From contig NZ_CVQP01000007.1 in the NCBI RefSeq assembly GCF_001040705.1, positions 150,570 to 214,569 of the forward strand: 64,000 bases of DNA, given 5' to 3'. Shown here one piece after another: positions 8,217-18,219 of this stretch. The DNA is from Rhodococcus sp. RD6.2 (GTDB lineage: Bacteria > Actinomycetota > Actinomycetes > Mycobacteriales > Mycobacteriaceae). A model generated the notes under the pieces. It ran no database searches. It was not told where the DNA came from and was given only the letters and a program-made list of their open reading frames with translations. The position numbers and the translations under genes are program-made. Within the stretch, counting starts at the first letter, position 1, and every line of letters begins with the position of its first letter.

Positions 8217-8873
8217 TCAGCGGACCAACAGCCACGACCGATCGTCGCGATAGAAGCTGCAGCGCTTGAGGGCACGGGGAGTGGTGACGCCGTCGCGGGT
8301 CACGACCGCGCCGACCGCCCCGAGCTGAACGGCCCGCGCAGGCAGCCAGTGCGTGCGCAGCAGTCGCCTGCCCGCACTCGCCCGGACCCCCGGCAGGGCG
8401 GGGGTCGGCGCGACCCGCAGCGCGGGGATCTCGCCGGAGAAGACGCGTTCGGAGTCTGCGTACGCCTCCCCGACAAGCGGTCCGCCGTCGGGTCCGGTGA
8501 TTGTGGCCTCTCCGACGAGCGCGGTGCCCGAGTCGTCGCGGATCAGTGGCAGCGGCGACACGGCCCCGGTGACGGCCAGGCGTGCCGCCCGCGCACCGAC
8601 CGGCAGTCCGTACAGCCGCGTGACCGGGGTCCGCTCGGCCGCGACGTACGCGACCTCGACGTGCAGTCGTTCGCCGCGCATCAGCCGGGTCACCGTCGCG
8701 GCGAGGGCGCCGTCGTCGCCGACCACGACGAGACGCGCGTCGGTGTCGTCGAGCGCGGGAAGCAGTGCGTCGAAGTCGGGTTTCGCGGGCACCGCGGGCA
8801 CAGGTGTGCAGGGAAGGGTCGACAGGGACTCCGGCAGTGCGGCGTCGCCGCACACGAGTACGTGAATGGTCAA
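8217..8873 (-). CDS. Conserved actinobacterial hypothetical protein (Rv0358-like)
   Basis: A 218-residue protein without a recognised catalytic motif. It has a Rossmann-like start (HVLVCGDAALPES) and a middle segment LVVVGDDGALAATVTRLMRGERLHVEVAYV that recalls the nucleotide-binding half of diacylglycerol-kinase-like folds. A TTG start at 8873 gives a length close to the mycobacterial relative (about 215 residues); an upstream in-frame ATG at 8939 would add a threonine-rich stretch with no conserved look. It is 36 bases upstream of the M50 protease on the same strand, probably one operon, divergent from the genes leading to purA. Function unknown. Confidence 0.7.
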   Translation of the reverse strand: MTIHVLVCGDAALPESLSTLPCTPVPAVPAKPDFDALLPALDDTDARLVVVGDDGALAATVTRLMRGERLHVEVAYVAAERTPVTRLYGLPVGARAARLAVTGAVSPLPLIRDDSGTALVGEATITGPDGGPLVGEAYADSERVFSGEIPALRVAPTPALPGVRASAGRRLLRTHWLPARAVQLGAVGAVVTRDGVTTPRALKRCSFYRDDRSWLLVR

Positions 8874-9075
8874 GATCAGCTCCGGTCGGTCCGCGGTCGT
8901 CGTGGTCGACGATACGAACGCGCACCCGACGGCCGGCAACCGGTGGCCCGATGCTTACGGAATTGGCGGTCTGATCGAGACTTTTCGGTTCTAGGCTGGA
9001 TAGCTGCAGGTACCGCCGACACGCACGCGCGACCGGCCGATCCGACCGCCCGCGCGTCGACCACCGGAGCATTCG

Positions 9076-9576
9076 ATGCTGACCGCTGACACGTCGTCAC
9101 ACCGCCCGTCGACCCGAGTCACCCGCTTCTGCCGGTCGGGTCTCACCTCCGTGGTGAGCGAGTTGCGCAAGGAGGGCCTCGCCGAGACGTCGGCTGACCT
9201 CCTCGCGGCGAAGGACCTCCTCGACCTCGGCATCGGCCAGATGTCGACTCCGACGTCGGCGCTGAGCCACCCGTTCCAGGTTCAGCCGGTGATCGGGGCG
9301 CACGTGCTGCACGCCGACGTCGAGCGGTCGCTGACCGATCCCGACGTCGTGCTGCTGCATGCGGACCTCCCGGACGACACCGCTCCCGGTCCGGTCCGCG
9401 TCGTGTGGTTCAACATGTCGACGTTGGTCGGGGGAACCGCGACGGTCGAGCCGACCCGAGTCGAGGACGGGAGCTACCGAGCCGAGGGGAGGATGCGGGC
9501 GGGCCACGGGGTCGTCGTTGCCGGAATCGTCCCGGGCGACGGGGGTAGTCCCGGGTTCGCGCTCGTTGCCGAATGA
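9076..9576 (+). CDS. Hypothetical protein, orphan
   Basis: A 166-residue protein I do not recognise. The N-terminal 40 residues are basic and rich in Ser/Thr, then LRKEGLAETSADLLAAKDLLDLG looks helical, and residues 60-160 look like alternating beta-strands (VVLLHADLPDD, VRVVWFNMSTLVGGTATV). No signal peptide or membrane span. The ATG at 9076 gives the full frame. It lies between the divergent Rv0358-like gene and a second small orphan gene. The reading frame shows the G/C-rich third-position bias of a real gene, but the product is unknown. Confidence 0.5.
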   Translation: MLTADTSSHRPSTRVTRFCRSGLTSVVSELRKEGLAETSADLLAAKDLLDLGIGQMSTPTSALSHPFQVQPVIGAHVLHADVERSLTDPDVVLLHADLPDDTAPGPVRVVWFNMSTLVGGTATVEPTRVEDGSYRAEGRMRAGHGVVVAGIVPGDGGSPGFALVAE

Positions 9577-9665
9577 GGGAGTGAACGGGACTTGTGGGCA
9601 GCGGGGGAGTGTTGAACAGAGTGTGACCCGGCACGTCGAGGTGAGTTGGAGTCGAGGTGAGTTCG

Positions 9666-9965
9666 ATGACAACCGTGAGCGTCACCATGGTCAACACTAC
9701 GAACGAGGACCTGATTCTCGACACCGGTGACTACCCGTCCGAGATCCCGCGTCGAATAGCGGCGCACGCGACCGGCCGCTTCGGTATGGACGGGCACGGT
9801 GTCGCCTATCTCGTGGGTGGTGACCCGGACCGGGCCGTCTACCTGCAGGAGAACGGTTCCGTGTGGGCGCCGCCGACGTGCGTGATCCGATCCGCGACGG
9901 TCGGGGAGGCGGTCGCGGTCCAGGTCAGTCCCGCGCCGTGGCTGCACGATCACTCGGCTGCCTGA
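9666..9965 (+). CDS. Hypothetical small beta-rich protein
   Basis: A 99-residue protein (GTG at 9657 would give 102). The sequence alternates short hydrophobic strands and turns: TTVSVTMVNTTNEDLILDTG, AAHATGRFGMDGHGVAYLVGG, RAVYLQENGSVWAPP. This looks like a small beta-sandwich and recalls aegerolysin-like or lectin-like domains, but only weakly. No signal peptide. It starts about 90 bases after the preceding orphan gene on the same strand; about 130 bases separate it from purA. Function unknown. Confidence 0.5.
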   Translation: MTTVSVTMVNTTNEDLILDTGDYPSEIPRRIAAHATGRFGMDGHGVAYLVGGDPDRAVYLQENGSVWAPPTCVIRSATVGEAVAVQVSPAPWLHDHSAA

Positions 9966-9979
9966 GACCTGTTCCGTGA

Positions 9980-11383
<1,404 letters not shown>

Positions 11384-11406
11384 TCTCGGGCGCCTTCATT
11401 CACGGG

Positions 11407-11441
11407 AAGACCCCGGACCGATCGATTCGGTCCGGGGTCTT
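11407..11441 (+). terminator. Rho-independent terminator of purA
   Basis: A perfect 14-bp stem (11408-11421 with 11427-11440) around a 5-base loop, GC-rich, followed by TTT. A further A-T pair extends it at both ends. It lies 25 bases after the purA stop. Confidence 0.85.
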
Positions 11442-11658
11442 TCGCGTGCGACGACGACTGCGATCGGGGTAGGGGAGGCGCCGGCCGGCCTGGCGGAGCC
11501 GGCTGGGAAGCAGGTGTGGGCCGATCTCCGGCGACCTCGTGGCGTGGCCCCGGACCGGGGGTGACGGACTTCCCGCTCGGTGGGAGAGCGGGGGGTCGGA
11601 CCGGCCGGAACGTCGCTACCGTCACGTCGCAGTTCCCTCCCGACACATTGGAGTAGCA

Positions 11659-12063
11659 ATGGCCTACGAAGACGACGTCCGTACCGCGGTGTCCAACTAT
11701 CTGGATGCGGTCGCGAACGGCACCTCGGCCGACATCGCCGCCCTGTACGCCGACGACGCGACCCTCGAGGATCCCGTCGGGACCGAACCCAAGGTCGGAC
11801 GAGAGGCGATCGAGAAGTTCTACTCGGCTCTCGACGCCGTCGACAACCGCACCGAACTGCTTGCGGCCAAGGTCTCGGGCAACACCGCCGCCTTCCACTT
11901 CCGGGTCGTGACCGAGACGGGCGATCAGACGATCACGGTGGAGCCGATCGACGTCATGACCTTCGACGAGCAGGCCCGCATCACCAGCATGCGTGCGGTG
12001 TGGTCGGTAGCTGACATGACCGTCGCCGACGGTGCGGACCTGACGGTCACCGACGGGAAGTAG
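11659..12063 (+). CDS. Steroid delta-isomerase-like protein (SnoaL/NTF2 fold)
   Basis: A 134-residue protein with the NTF2-like fold of ketosteroid isomerases, which move the C5-C6 double bond of 3-keto-steroids to C4-C5. Visible features are the opening helix with NYLDAVANGTSADIAALYADDATLEDPVG, where an aspartate and nearby tyrosine would sit, and the closing strands ITVEPIDVMTFDEQARITSMRA. The start ATG at 11659 follows GGAG about 8 bases upstream. It is 4 bases upstream of a KstD-like flavoprotein, which supports a steroid substrate. The upstream 220 bases (11442-11658) show nothing recognisable. Confidence 0.75.
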   Translation: MAYEDDVRTAVSNYLDAVANGTSADIAALYADDATLEDPVGTEPKVGREAIEKFYSALDAVDNRTELLAAKVSGNTAAFHFRVVTETGDQTITVEPIDVMTFDEQARITSMRAVWSVADMTVADGADLTVTDGK

Positions 12064-12067
12064 TGGC

Positions 12068-13741
12068 ATGAACGAGAACGAGAACGAGAAGTGGGACCAC
12101 GAGGTCGATTTCGTCGTCGTCGGTAGCGGCTGTGGTGGACTCACCGGTGCTCTCGCCGCCCGGGACGGTGGCCTGGACACGCTGATCGTGGAGAAGGCGT
12201 CGGTCTACGGCGGCACCACTGCGCTCTCCGGTGGCAACATCTGGATCCCGAACAACCCGACCCTGCGTCGCGAAGGGCTCTCCGACACCCGGGAGGACGT
12301 CCGGCGCTATCTCGACGCCGTCGTCGGTGACCAGGTCCCCACCGCGAACCTCGATGCCTTCATCGACGAGGGCCCGGCCACGATGGAGTTCCTCGAGAAG
12401 ACGAGCCCGCACCTTCGTTTCCAGTGGTGCACGGGCTACTCCGACTACCACCCGGAGAAGGACGGCGGCAGGCCCCGCGGCCGCACGATCGAGCCGCTGC
12501 CGTTCGACCTGAAGCGGCTCGGCGAGGACGAGAAGCTGCTGCGCCCCGGTGCATTGGCGACACCCGCGGGTCTGTACATCACGTCCAAGGAATTCGTGAA
12601 GCTGAACATGGTGATGCGGACCTGGGCGGGCCGCCGGGCCGCACTGGCCACCGGATGGCGTGCGATGACCAGCATTCTGCTGCGACGGCACATGGAGACC
12701 CTCGGTCAGGCGCTGATCGGACGCCTCCGACTGGCGGTCAAGGAGGCGGGAATTCCGCTGTGGCTGGGCAGCCCGATGCGGGAACTGGTCACCGACTCCT
12801 CCGGCGCGGTGCGCGGACTGGTGGTGCGCCGCGGCGGCGCGGACCTGCGGATCCGGGCCCGCAAGGGCGTCCTGCTCGCAAGTGGCGGCTTCGAGCAGGG
12901 CGACCAGCTGCGGAAGAAGTACCTGCGCGACGGCGGCAAGGACAACTTCAGCGCGGGATCCGTCGACAACACCGGTGACGGTATCCTCGCCGGCGAAAAG
13001 GTCGGGGCCGCACTGGACCTGATGGACGACGCCTGGTGGATGCCGTCGTTCCGTCGGCCGGACGGCATCATGCACGTGCTGGTGTCGGAGCGATCGATTC
13101 CCCGGTCGATCATCGTCGACCAGTCGGGGCGTCGATTCACCAACGAGGCGGCGCCATACGTGACGTTCGTGCACGAACAGCTCGCCGGGCGGCACGACCC
13201 GATCTGGTTCATCTTCGATGGAAAAGCGAAGAACCGCTACCAGTTCGGCGGTGTGATGCCAGGCCAGAAGTTCTCCGAGTCGTGGTACTCGACCGGGCTG
13301 ATGCACCGCGCGGATTCCATCGAGGAGCTCGCGTCGGCGATCGGGCTTCCGTCCTCGCAACTGTCGGAGACGGTCGCGCGTTTCAACGGATTCGCCCGCG
13401 CGGGCCGCGACGAGGACTTCGGTCGCGGTGAAAGCGCCTACGACAACTACTACGGCGATCCCACTCTTCCCGCGCCTGCGCTGGACGTCCTCGACACCGG
13501 ACCGTTCTACGCGGTCCGGATGGCCGCAGGTGACCTCGGCACGAAGGGGGGCATCGTCTACGACGAGCATGCCCGGGCTCTGCGCGAGGACGGGTCGGTG
13601 ATCGACGGCCTGTACGCGACCGGCAACACTTCGGCCGCCGTCATGGGCAACGACTACGCGGGCGCCGGAGCAACCATCGGTCCCGCAATGGTCTTCGGGT
13701 ACATCGGTGCCCGGCACGCCGCGAGCGCTCCGACCGACTGA
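12068..13741 (+). CDS. 3-ketosteroid dehydrogenase-like flavoprotein (KstD family)
   Basis: A 557-residue FAD protein of the fumarate reductase/KstD family. The FAD-binding start is VVVGSGCGGLTGALAA (about residue 16), GGTTALSGGNIWIP is the second dinucleotide region, and the C terminus GNDYAGAGATIGPAMVFGYIGARHA matches the KstD end, where a Tyr and a Gly bind the 3-keto group. Members introduce a C1-C2 or C4-C5 double bond into 3-ketosteroids. Which activity this one has cannot be told. It forms a two-gene operon with the isomerase, and a terminator follows. Confidence 0.82.
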   Translation: MNENENEKWDHEVDFVVVGSGCGGLTGALAARDGGLDTLIVEKASVYGGTTALSGGNIWIPNNPTLRREGLSDTREDVRRYLDAVVGDQVPTANLDAFIDEGPATMEFLEKTSPHLRFQWCTGYSDYHPEKDGGRPRGRTIEPLPFDLKRLGEDEKLLRPGALATPAGLYITSKEFVKLNMVMRTWAGRRAALATGWRAMTSILLRRHMETLGQALIGRLRLAVKEAGIPLWLGSPMRELVTDSSGAVRGLVVRRGGADLRIRARKGVLLASGGFEQGDQLRKKYLRDGGKDNFSAGSVDNTGDGILAGEKVGAALDLMDDAWWMPSFRRPDGIMHVLVSERSIPRSIIVDQSGRRFTNEAAPYVTFVHEQLAGRHDPIWFIFDGKAKNRYQFGGVMPGQKFSESWYSTGLMHRADSIEELASAIGLPSSQLSETVARFNGFARAGRDEDFGRGESAYDNYYGDPTLPAPALDVLDTGPFYAVRMAAGDLGTKGGIVYDEHARALREDGSVIDGLYATGNTSAAVMGNDYAGAGATIGPAMVFGYIGARHAASAPTD

Positions 13742-13768
13742 CGCGCGCCCCGACCACACGCTCTGACT

Positions 13769-13829
13769 GTTCCCCGATTCCGCAACCGCTCACTCACGCT
13801 GAGCGAGGCGCGGAATCGGGGAACTTTTT
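13769..13829 (+). terminator. Rho-independent terminator after the KstD-like gene
   Basis: A 15-bp perfect stem (13769-13783 with 13810-13824) is followed by TTTTT. The 26-base loop contains its own 6-bp hairpin (13787-13792 with 13800-13805), giving a nested structure. Confidence 0.8.
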
Positions 13830-13895
13830 GTTTGTCCGGTCGGTACTCCTCCCGGTGGGCGGAACACTGTCTGGCACGACACACCGTGCCGCCAG

Positions 13896-13911
13896 TGTGA
13901 TGTGGGTTACA
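13896..13911. promoter_or_regulatory. Candidate Crp-family (Crp/GlxR-like) binding site
   Basis: TGTGATGTGGGTTACA matches the Crp-type consensus TGTGA-N6-TCACA at nine of ten defined positions. It lies about 100 bases upstream of the MFS transporter start. Similar near-matches occur at 20930 and 62782. Motif match only. Confidence 0.4.
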
Positions 13912-14011
13912 CGATCCACTCGGGTCCGTGAATCTGCTTCGTCAACAACGAATCTCGTCCCGCCTCTCCAACACGCGCGGGAGCTCGGGATGTCGAACGG
14001 AAGGAACATCA

Positions 14012-15517
14012 ATGGTCAACGGAACTCCCGCGGTTCCCGACGCGAGCGGGTCCGCCCAGCGCTGGACGCCGCGGCTCATCTTCTCGCTCGCCTCGATCGT
14101 GCTTCTCCTGGAGATGCTCGCGGTCAGCTACATGATGATCAGCATGGCGCTGCCCGCCATCTCCGGCCATTACCAGACCACGCAGGGCGCCTGGCTGCTG
14201 ACGTCGTTCCTCCTGGTCGGTGCCGTCACCGCGCCGCTCATCGGCAAGCTCGCCGACATGTACGGCAAGCGCAGGCTGCTGATCGCGTGCGTGGGCGTCG
14301 CCGCGGCAGGCTCCCTCGTCTCCGCGGTTGCGGACAGCTACGCGGTGCTGATCGCGGGCCGTGCCCTGTCGGGCCTGCTCGTGCCGTGCCTCTTCCTGAG
14401 CTACTCGCTCATCCGGGACGTGTTCCCGCCGAAGACGATCGCGCTCGCGGTGAGCATCGCAACCAGTGGCATGGGTCTGATCGCGATTCCCGCCCCGTTC
14501 CTCACCGGCTGGCTCATCGACAACCACGGGTTCCGCAGCATCTTCTGGTTCTTCGTCGTCGGGCTCGTCGTACTCGGTGCCCTGATCCTCGTCACCACCG
14601 ACGAATCCCCTGTCCGCCTGCGCTCGAGCGTCGACCTGATCGGTGCGGTCCTCCTCGGGGCAGGTATCGCGGGCGTTCTGATCGCGGTGAGCTTCGGACC
14701 CACCTGGGGATGGGCGAGCGGATCGACCCTGGCGTACCTGGTCGGCGGTGTCGCATTGATCGCCGCCTGGCTGGTCTCGGCGCGGCTCGTCCGCGAACCG
14801 CTGATCGACCTCAAGGTCCTCGGACGCAGGCCGGTGCTGCTGACGGCCGTGGGAGCCGGATTCTGCTACGGCGCCAGCGGCCTGTTCACGATCCTGCTGC
14901 CGATGCTCGCGATGACGCCGGCGATCCTCGGGCTCGGTTACGGATTCGGTGTGAGCGCAGAAGGATTCGCAATCTTCCAGGCACCGATCGGCGGCATGGT
15001 GGTCGTCGGCGGTGTGATCGTCGGCATGCTCGTCGGGCGGGGTGCACGACCGCGCCCGCTGATGGCGATCGGCATGCTCGGTATGGCGGCGGGCTTCACC
15101 TGTGTGGCGCTGTCCCACGACAGCAAGCCCCTGCTCATCGCATTCGCGGGACTGTTCGGGACCGGGATGGGTATGGCGTACGCGTCGATTCCGAACCTGC
15201 TCATCGAGGCCGTCCCGCCGCAGTTGCAGGCGAGCACCGCGAGCATCGTGGGAGTGTTCCAGTCGGTGTTCCCGGCGGTGCTTCCCGTCATCGCGTTCAC
15301 GGTGCTGAACAACTCGTACATCGCACCGATCCCGCTGGAGATGACGCAGGGCGTCGTCTTCTACACCGATGCGGGGTTCCAGGTCGCGTTCCTCATCGGT
15401 GCGGTCGCAGCCGTCCTCGGCGCGGTGGTCGCGTTCGCCCTGCCGCGCCGCATCGAGCAGGTCGTGGTCCCCGGTACCGACGACCGGTCGTCCGCACCGG
15501 TCCTCGTGGCCGACTGA
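14012..15517 (+). CDS. MFS transporter, DHA2-like drug/H+ antiporter
   Basis: A 501-residue membrane protein with about 14 hydrophobic helices. Motif A is GKLADMYGKRR (about residue 85) and the motif C-like segment lies at GMGLIAIPAPFLTGWLI. The size and helix count place it with the 14-helix DHA2 exporters (EmrB/QacA type), which export drugs, dyes or siderophore-like compounds using the proton gradient. The start ATG at 14012 follows GGAAGGA about 6 bases upstream. It is alone on its strand, with a Crp-like site upstream. Substrate unknown. Confidence 0.85.
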   Translation: MVNGTPAVPDASGSAQRWTPRLIFSLASIVLLLEMLAVSYMMISMALPAISGHYQTTQGAWLLTSFLLVGAVTAPLIGKLADMYGKRRLLIACVGVAAAGSLVSAVADSYAVLIAGRALSGLLVPCLFLSYSLIRDVFPPKTIALAVSIATSGMGLIAIPAPFLTGWLIDNHGFRSIFWFFVVGLVVLGALILVTTDESPVRLRSSVDLIGAVLLGAGIAGVLIAVSFGPTWGWASGSTLAYLVGGVALIAAWLVSARLVREPLIDLKVLGRRPVLLTAVGAGFCYGASGLFTILLPMLAMTPAILGLGYGFGVSAEGFAIFQAPIGGMVVVGGVIVGMLVGRGARPRPLMAIGMLGMAAGFTCVALSHDSKPLLIAFAGLFGTGMGMAYASIPNLLIEAVPPQLQASTASIVGVFQSVFPAVLPVIAFTVLNNSYIAPIPLEMTQGVVFYTDAGFQVAFLIGAVAAVLGAVVAFALPRRIEQVVVPGTDDRSSAPVLVAD

Positions 15518-15547
15518 CGCGCCGATACGGCGCACCGGGTCCCGGGT

Positions 15548-16081
15548 TCAGAACAGGGTCGGTTCGCCGAACCCGGGTGTGTGCTCGGCGGCGAGCAGGG
15601 CGCGTTTGGTGACGGTGCCGCCGGCGGCGGAGAACCCGCCGACGGCACCGTCAGCGGCAAGGACCCGGTGGCACGGGACGAGAACGGGAATCGGGTTGCG
15701 GCCCAAGGCCTGTCCGACGGCCTGTGCCGCACCGGGGCTGCCGATCGCCGCGGCCACCTCGCCGTAGGTGAGTGTGTGGCCGGGCGCGATGGCGCGGGTG
15801 ACGGCATAGACGCGGCGGTCGAAGTCGGGGAGACCGGTCAGGTCGAGGTCGACGTCGGTGAGGTCGTCGGTGGTGCCGGCGAGCAGGGAGGCGACGCGGT
15901 CGGCGACCGGGCGAACGGCGGTGTCGAGTGCGCTCTCGACCGCCTCGGGGAAGCACTTACGCAGGCGGCCGATGGTGCGGTCGTCGGAGCCCTCGGGTAG
16001 CTGGAAGCCGACGATGCCGTGCTCACCCCAGACCAGGCCGCACCGGCCGAGGTCGGTGTCGAAGAGCGAATAGTTCAGCAT
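15548..16081 (-). CDS. ogt: Methylated-DNA-[protein]-cysteine S-methyltransferase
   Basis: A 177-residue DNA repair protein that removes methyl groups from O6-methylguanine to its own active-site cysteine, a one-time reaction. The active site is VPCHRV (Cys about 140), preceded by the helix-turn-helix region YGEVAAAIGSPGAAQAVGQALGRNP with the arginine-finger equivalent in this family, and followed by GGFSAAGG. The start ATG at 16081 begins MLNYSLFDTD, the usual N-terminal strand; an upstream frame extension is glycine-rich and not conserved. Single gene. Confidence 0.95.
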   Translation of the reverse strand: MLNYSLFDTDLGRCGLVWGEHGIVGFQLPEGSDDRTIGRLRKCFPEAVESALDTAVRPVADRVASLLAGTTDDLTDVDLDLTGLPDFDRRVYAVTRAIAPGHTLTYGEVAAAIGSPGAAQAVGQALGRNPIPVLVPCHRVLAADGAVGGFSAAGGTVTKRALLAAEHTPGFGEPTLF

Positions 16082-16144
16082 CGTCACGCCACCAGTATGG
16101 CCGCCGGCACCGACACCCGGCTTCATCGACCAGTCCAGTTGGTG

Positions 16145-16387
16145 TCAACTGGACTGGTTATCGACGAGGGTGCGACCGACGGCGATTCCCGGCTCGGAGC
16201 GCGATGCCACGGCCTGGAGGTCGCGGTAGGCGCGGTCGGCGTCGTGGGTCTCCGGCAGGCGACCGGCCAGCGGAGCGGCAGGTCGGAACTGGTCGAGGCG
16301 GAAGAGTGGCGTGCCGCGGTCGCGGCGGACGAGAGCGACTGCCGTGAGGGCGGCGAGGACTGCGAGGAAGGTCAGGAAGGGGGCCAT
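16145..16387 (-). CDS. Small single-span membrane protein, hypothetical
   Basis: An 80-residue protein beginning with a hydrophobic segment (FLTFLAVLAALTAVALV, residues 4-20) followed by RRDR, which marks a single membrane span with the rest in the cytoplasm. The remainder is charged (DADRAYRDLQAVASRSEPG). It diverges from the MocR regulator at 16449 and shares its promoter region, so the half-sites there could regulate it. No family recognised. Confidence 0.5.
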   Translation of the reverse strand: MAPFLTFLAVLAALTAVALVRRDRGTPLFRLDQFRPAAPLAGRLPETHDADRAYRDLQAVASRSEPGIAVGRTLVDNQSS

Positions 16388-16405
16388 GTCTCCATCGTGC
16401 GGACA

Positions 16406-16446
16406 ACTGGCCTTGTAGAAAATGGCCACTTTCGGAATACTGGCCT
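16406..16446. promoter_or_regulatory. Three TGGCC half-sites, probable MocR operator
   Basis: ACTGGCCT occurs twice in direct orientation (16406-16413 and 16439-16446), 33 bp apart, with a third ATGGCCA at 16422-16428 between them. MocR-type regulators often bind direct repeats on one DNA face, and 33 bp is about three helical turns. The array ends right before the MocR start at 16449 and lies between the divergent genes. Confidence 0.5.
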
Positions 16447-16448
16447 GC

Positions 16449-17948
16449 ATGCCACGTGTGATCGGAGCTTCCACTCTCGCCCGCGACCTCGGCCACTGGC
16501 AGCCCGACGACGCCCGCGGCGCGGCGACGACTGCCCGAGGGGCCGGCCGCCGTCCCGGGTACCGCGCCCTCGCGGACGGCATCCGGTTGCTGATCGCCGA
16601 CGGACGCATCCCGATCGGGGTCTCGCTGCCGAGCGAGCGGGATCTGGCCGTCGTACTCGAGCTCAGTCGCACCACCATCACGTCCGCATACGCGGTGCTG
16701 CGGGAGGACGGCTTCCTCACCAGCAGGCAGGGGTCGCGGAGCACGGTGACGATGCCCGCCGCGGTACCGCCGCGCCAGGCCCGCGGCGCGGTCGCGGGGG
16801 AGGCACTGGTCTCGCGGCAGCCGGCCATCGATCTCACGTGCGCGGCGATGCCCGCGCCCGCCGAGCGCATCCGCGACGCCTACGCCGGTGCGCTGCTCGA
16901 CCTGCCTGCGTATCTACACACCCCGGGGCTGGAGTCGCTCGGACTGCCGGTGCTGCGCGAAGCCGTCGCGCAGCGTTACCGCGATCGCGGCGTCCCGACG
17001 ACCGCCGACCAGATCATGGTCACGACGGGCGCTCAGCAGGCACTGGTGCTGGTGCTCTCGCTCCTGGCGTCGCCGGGCGAGCGGATCCTGATCGATCACC
17101 CCACCTACACCAACGCCATCGAAGCGATCAAACGTACTGGGGCGCGGCCGGTTCCGGTCCCACTGAGACTGGAGTCGAAGGGCTGGGACCTCGACGCGAT
17201 GCGCAACGCCGCCCGGCAGACCGCCGCCAAGATCGCCTACGTCGTCCCGGACTTCCACAACCCCACCGGCTTCTGCCTCGACGACGCCGGCCGCGCCGAG
17301 ATGGTGCGGATCGCGGGCGACACCCATATGACACTCGTGGTCGACGAGACGATGACGGACCTCGGTCTCGACGCGCCGACGCCGACGCCCGTCGCGCGGT
17401 TCGCGGTCGGTGCCCGCGCCGACGTGATCACCGTCGGATCGATGTCGAAGGCGTACTGGTCCGGGCTACGGATCGGCTGGATTCGCGCCGACGTGTCGAC
17501 GATCAACGCCCTGCTCGCGATCCGCTCGGCCCTGGACCTCGGTTCGGCGGTCCTCGAACAGGTCGTCGCGGCCGAGCTCCTTTCGGATCCCGATTCGGTG
17601 CTGCCCGCACGACGCGATCGGCTGCGGGCCCAACGCGCGGCTCTCCTCGACGAGCTGGCGGTCGAACTGCCCGAGTGGCAGTGCGACCCCGGTCCCGGAG
17701 GAATGGCGCTGTGGGTGCACCTGCCTGCGCCGCTGTCGACGGCCATCGCCGCGACCGCACCCAGCCACGGCGTGCAGGTGGCGGCGGGTCCGCGGTTCGG
17801 TCTCGACGGTGCGTTCGAGCGGTACCTTCGCCTGCCCTACGCCCGAAGCGAGGACGAACTGCGCGCGGCCGTTCGGGGGCTTGCACACGCTTATCGCGGG
17901 CTCGCGGGTGACGCGCGCCTGGGCGCAAGCGTGCCGGTTGTGGTGTGA
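16449..17948 (+). CDS. MocR-type regulator: GntR helix-turn-helix fused to a PLP aminotransferase-like domain
   Basis: A 499-residue fusion. Residues 30-105 form a GntR winged helix (GYRALADGIRLLIADGRIPIG, LPSERDLAVVLELSRTTITSAYAVLREDGFL). Residues 140-480 form a class I aminotransferase-like domain with the PLP lysine in VGSMSKAYWSGLRIGW and the asparagine/aspartate pair in PDFHNPTGF and LVVDETMTDLGL. Such proteins sense PLP or an amino compound. The opening IGASTLARDLGHWQ resembles the YczR subgroup. ATG at 16449 is preferred to the one at 16422, which lies inside the operator repeats. Confidence 0.85.
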   Translation: MPRVIGASTLARDLGHWQPDDARGAATTARGAGRRPGYRALADGIRLLIADGRIPIGVSLPSERDLAVVLELSRTTITSAYAVLREDGFLTSRQGSRSTVTMPAAVPPRQARGAVAGEALVSRQPAIDLTCAAMPAPAERIRDAYAGALLDLPAYLHTPGLESLGLPVLREAVAQRYRDRGVPTTADQIMVTTGAQQALVLVLSLLASPGERILIDHPTYTNAIEAIKRTGARPVPVPLRLESKGWDLDAMRNAARQTAAKIAYVVPDFHNPTGFCLDDAGRAEMVRIAGDTHMTLVVDETMTDLGLDAPTPTPVARFAVGARADVITVGSMSKAYWSGLRIGWIRADVSTINALLAIRSALDLGSAVLEQVVAAELLSDPDSVLPARRDRLRAQRAALLDELAVELPEWQCDPGPGGMALWVHLPAPLSTAIAATAPSHGVQVAAGPRFGLDGAFERYLRLPYARSEDELRAAVRGLAHAYRGLAGDARLGASVPVVV

Positions 17949-17967
17949 GCGCAGGTCGTCTGATGCG

Positions 17968-18219
17968 CTATTCGAGCCGGCCGGGGATCGGGTAGCTGCG
18001 CAGGGACATGCCGATCTGCCCGGACAGCGTCAGCCCGTCGATGCTCTCCTGCAGGTTGTGGCATGTCGGGACCCGGGCGCGTCCGTCCCGGGGATGCGAC
18101 TCCGCGAATTGGGGGCATGCACTGTCGACGTCCCCCAGCCACTGGATGCTGGTGTGCGCCTCGCTGTACTTCTCGACGAGGACTCGGGTGCTGCAGGTGG
18201 TGCAGCGGACGCTTTCCAT
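17968..18219 (-). CDS. Small CxxC-containing protein, hypothetical
   Basis: An 83-residue protein starting MESVRCTTCSTRVLVEKYS, where CxxC (Cys6/Cys9) looks like half of a zinc ribbon, with two more cysteines at about 37 and 55 (ACPQF, PTCHN). These four could bind one zinc or an iron-sulfur centre. I do not know the family. The reading frame continues upstream, but a start at 18219 is favoured because the CxxC motif then lies at the N terminus. It is divergent from the PadR gene at 18373, so a regulatory link is possible. Confidence 0.5.
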   Translation of the reverse strand: MESVRCTTCSTRVLVEKYSEAHTSIQWLGDVDSACPQFAESHPRDGRARVPTCHNLQESIDGLTLSGQIGMSLRSYPIPGRLE

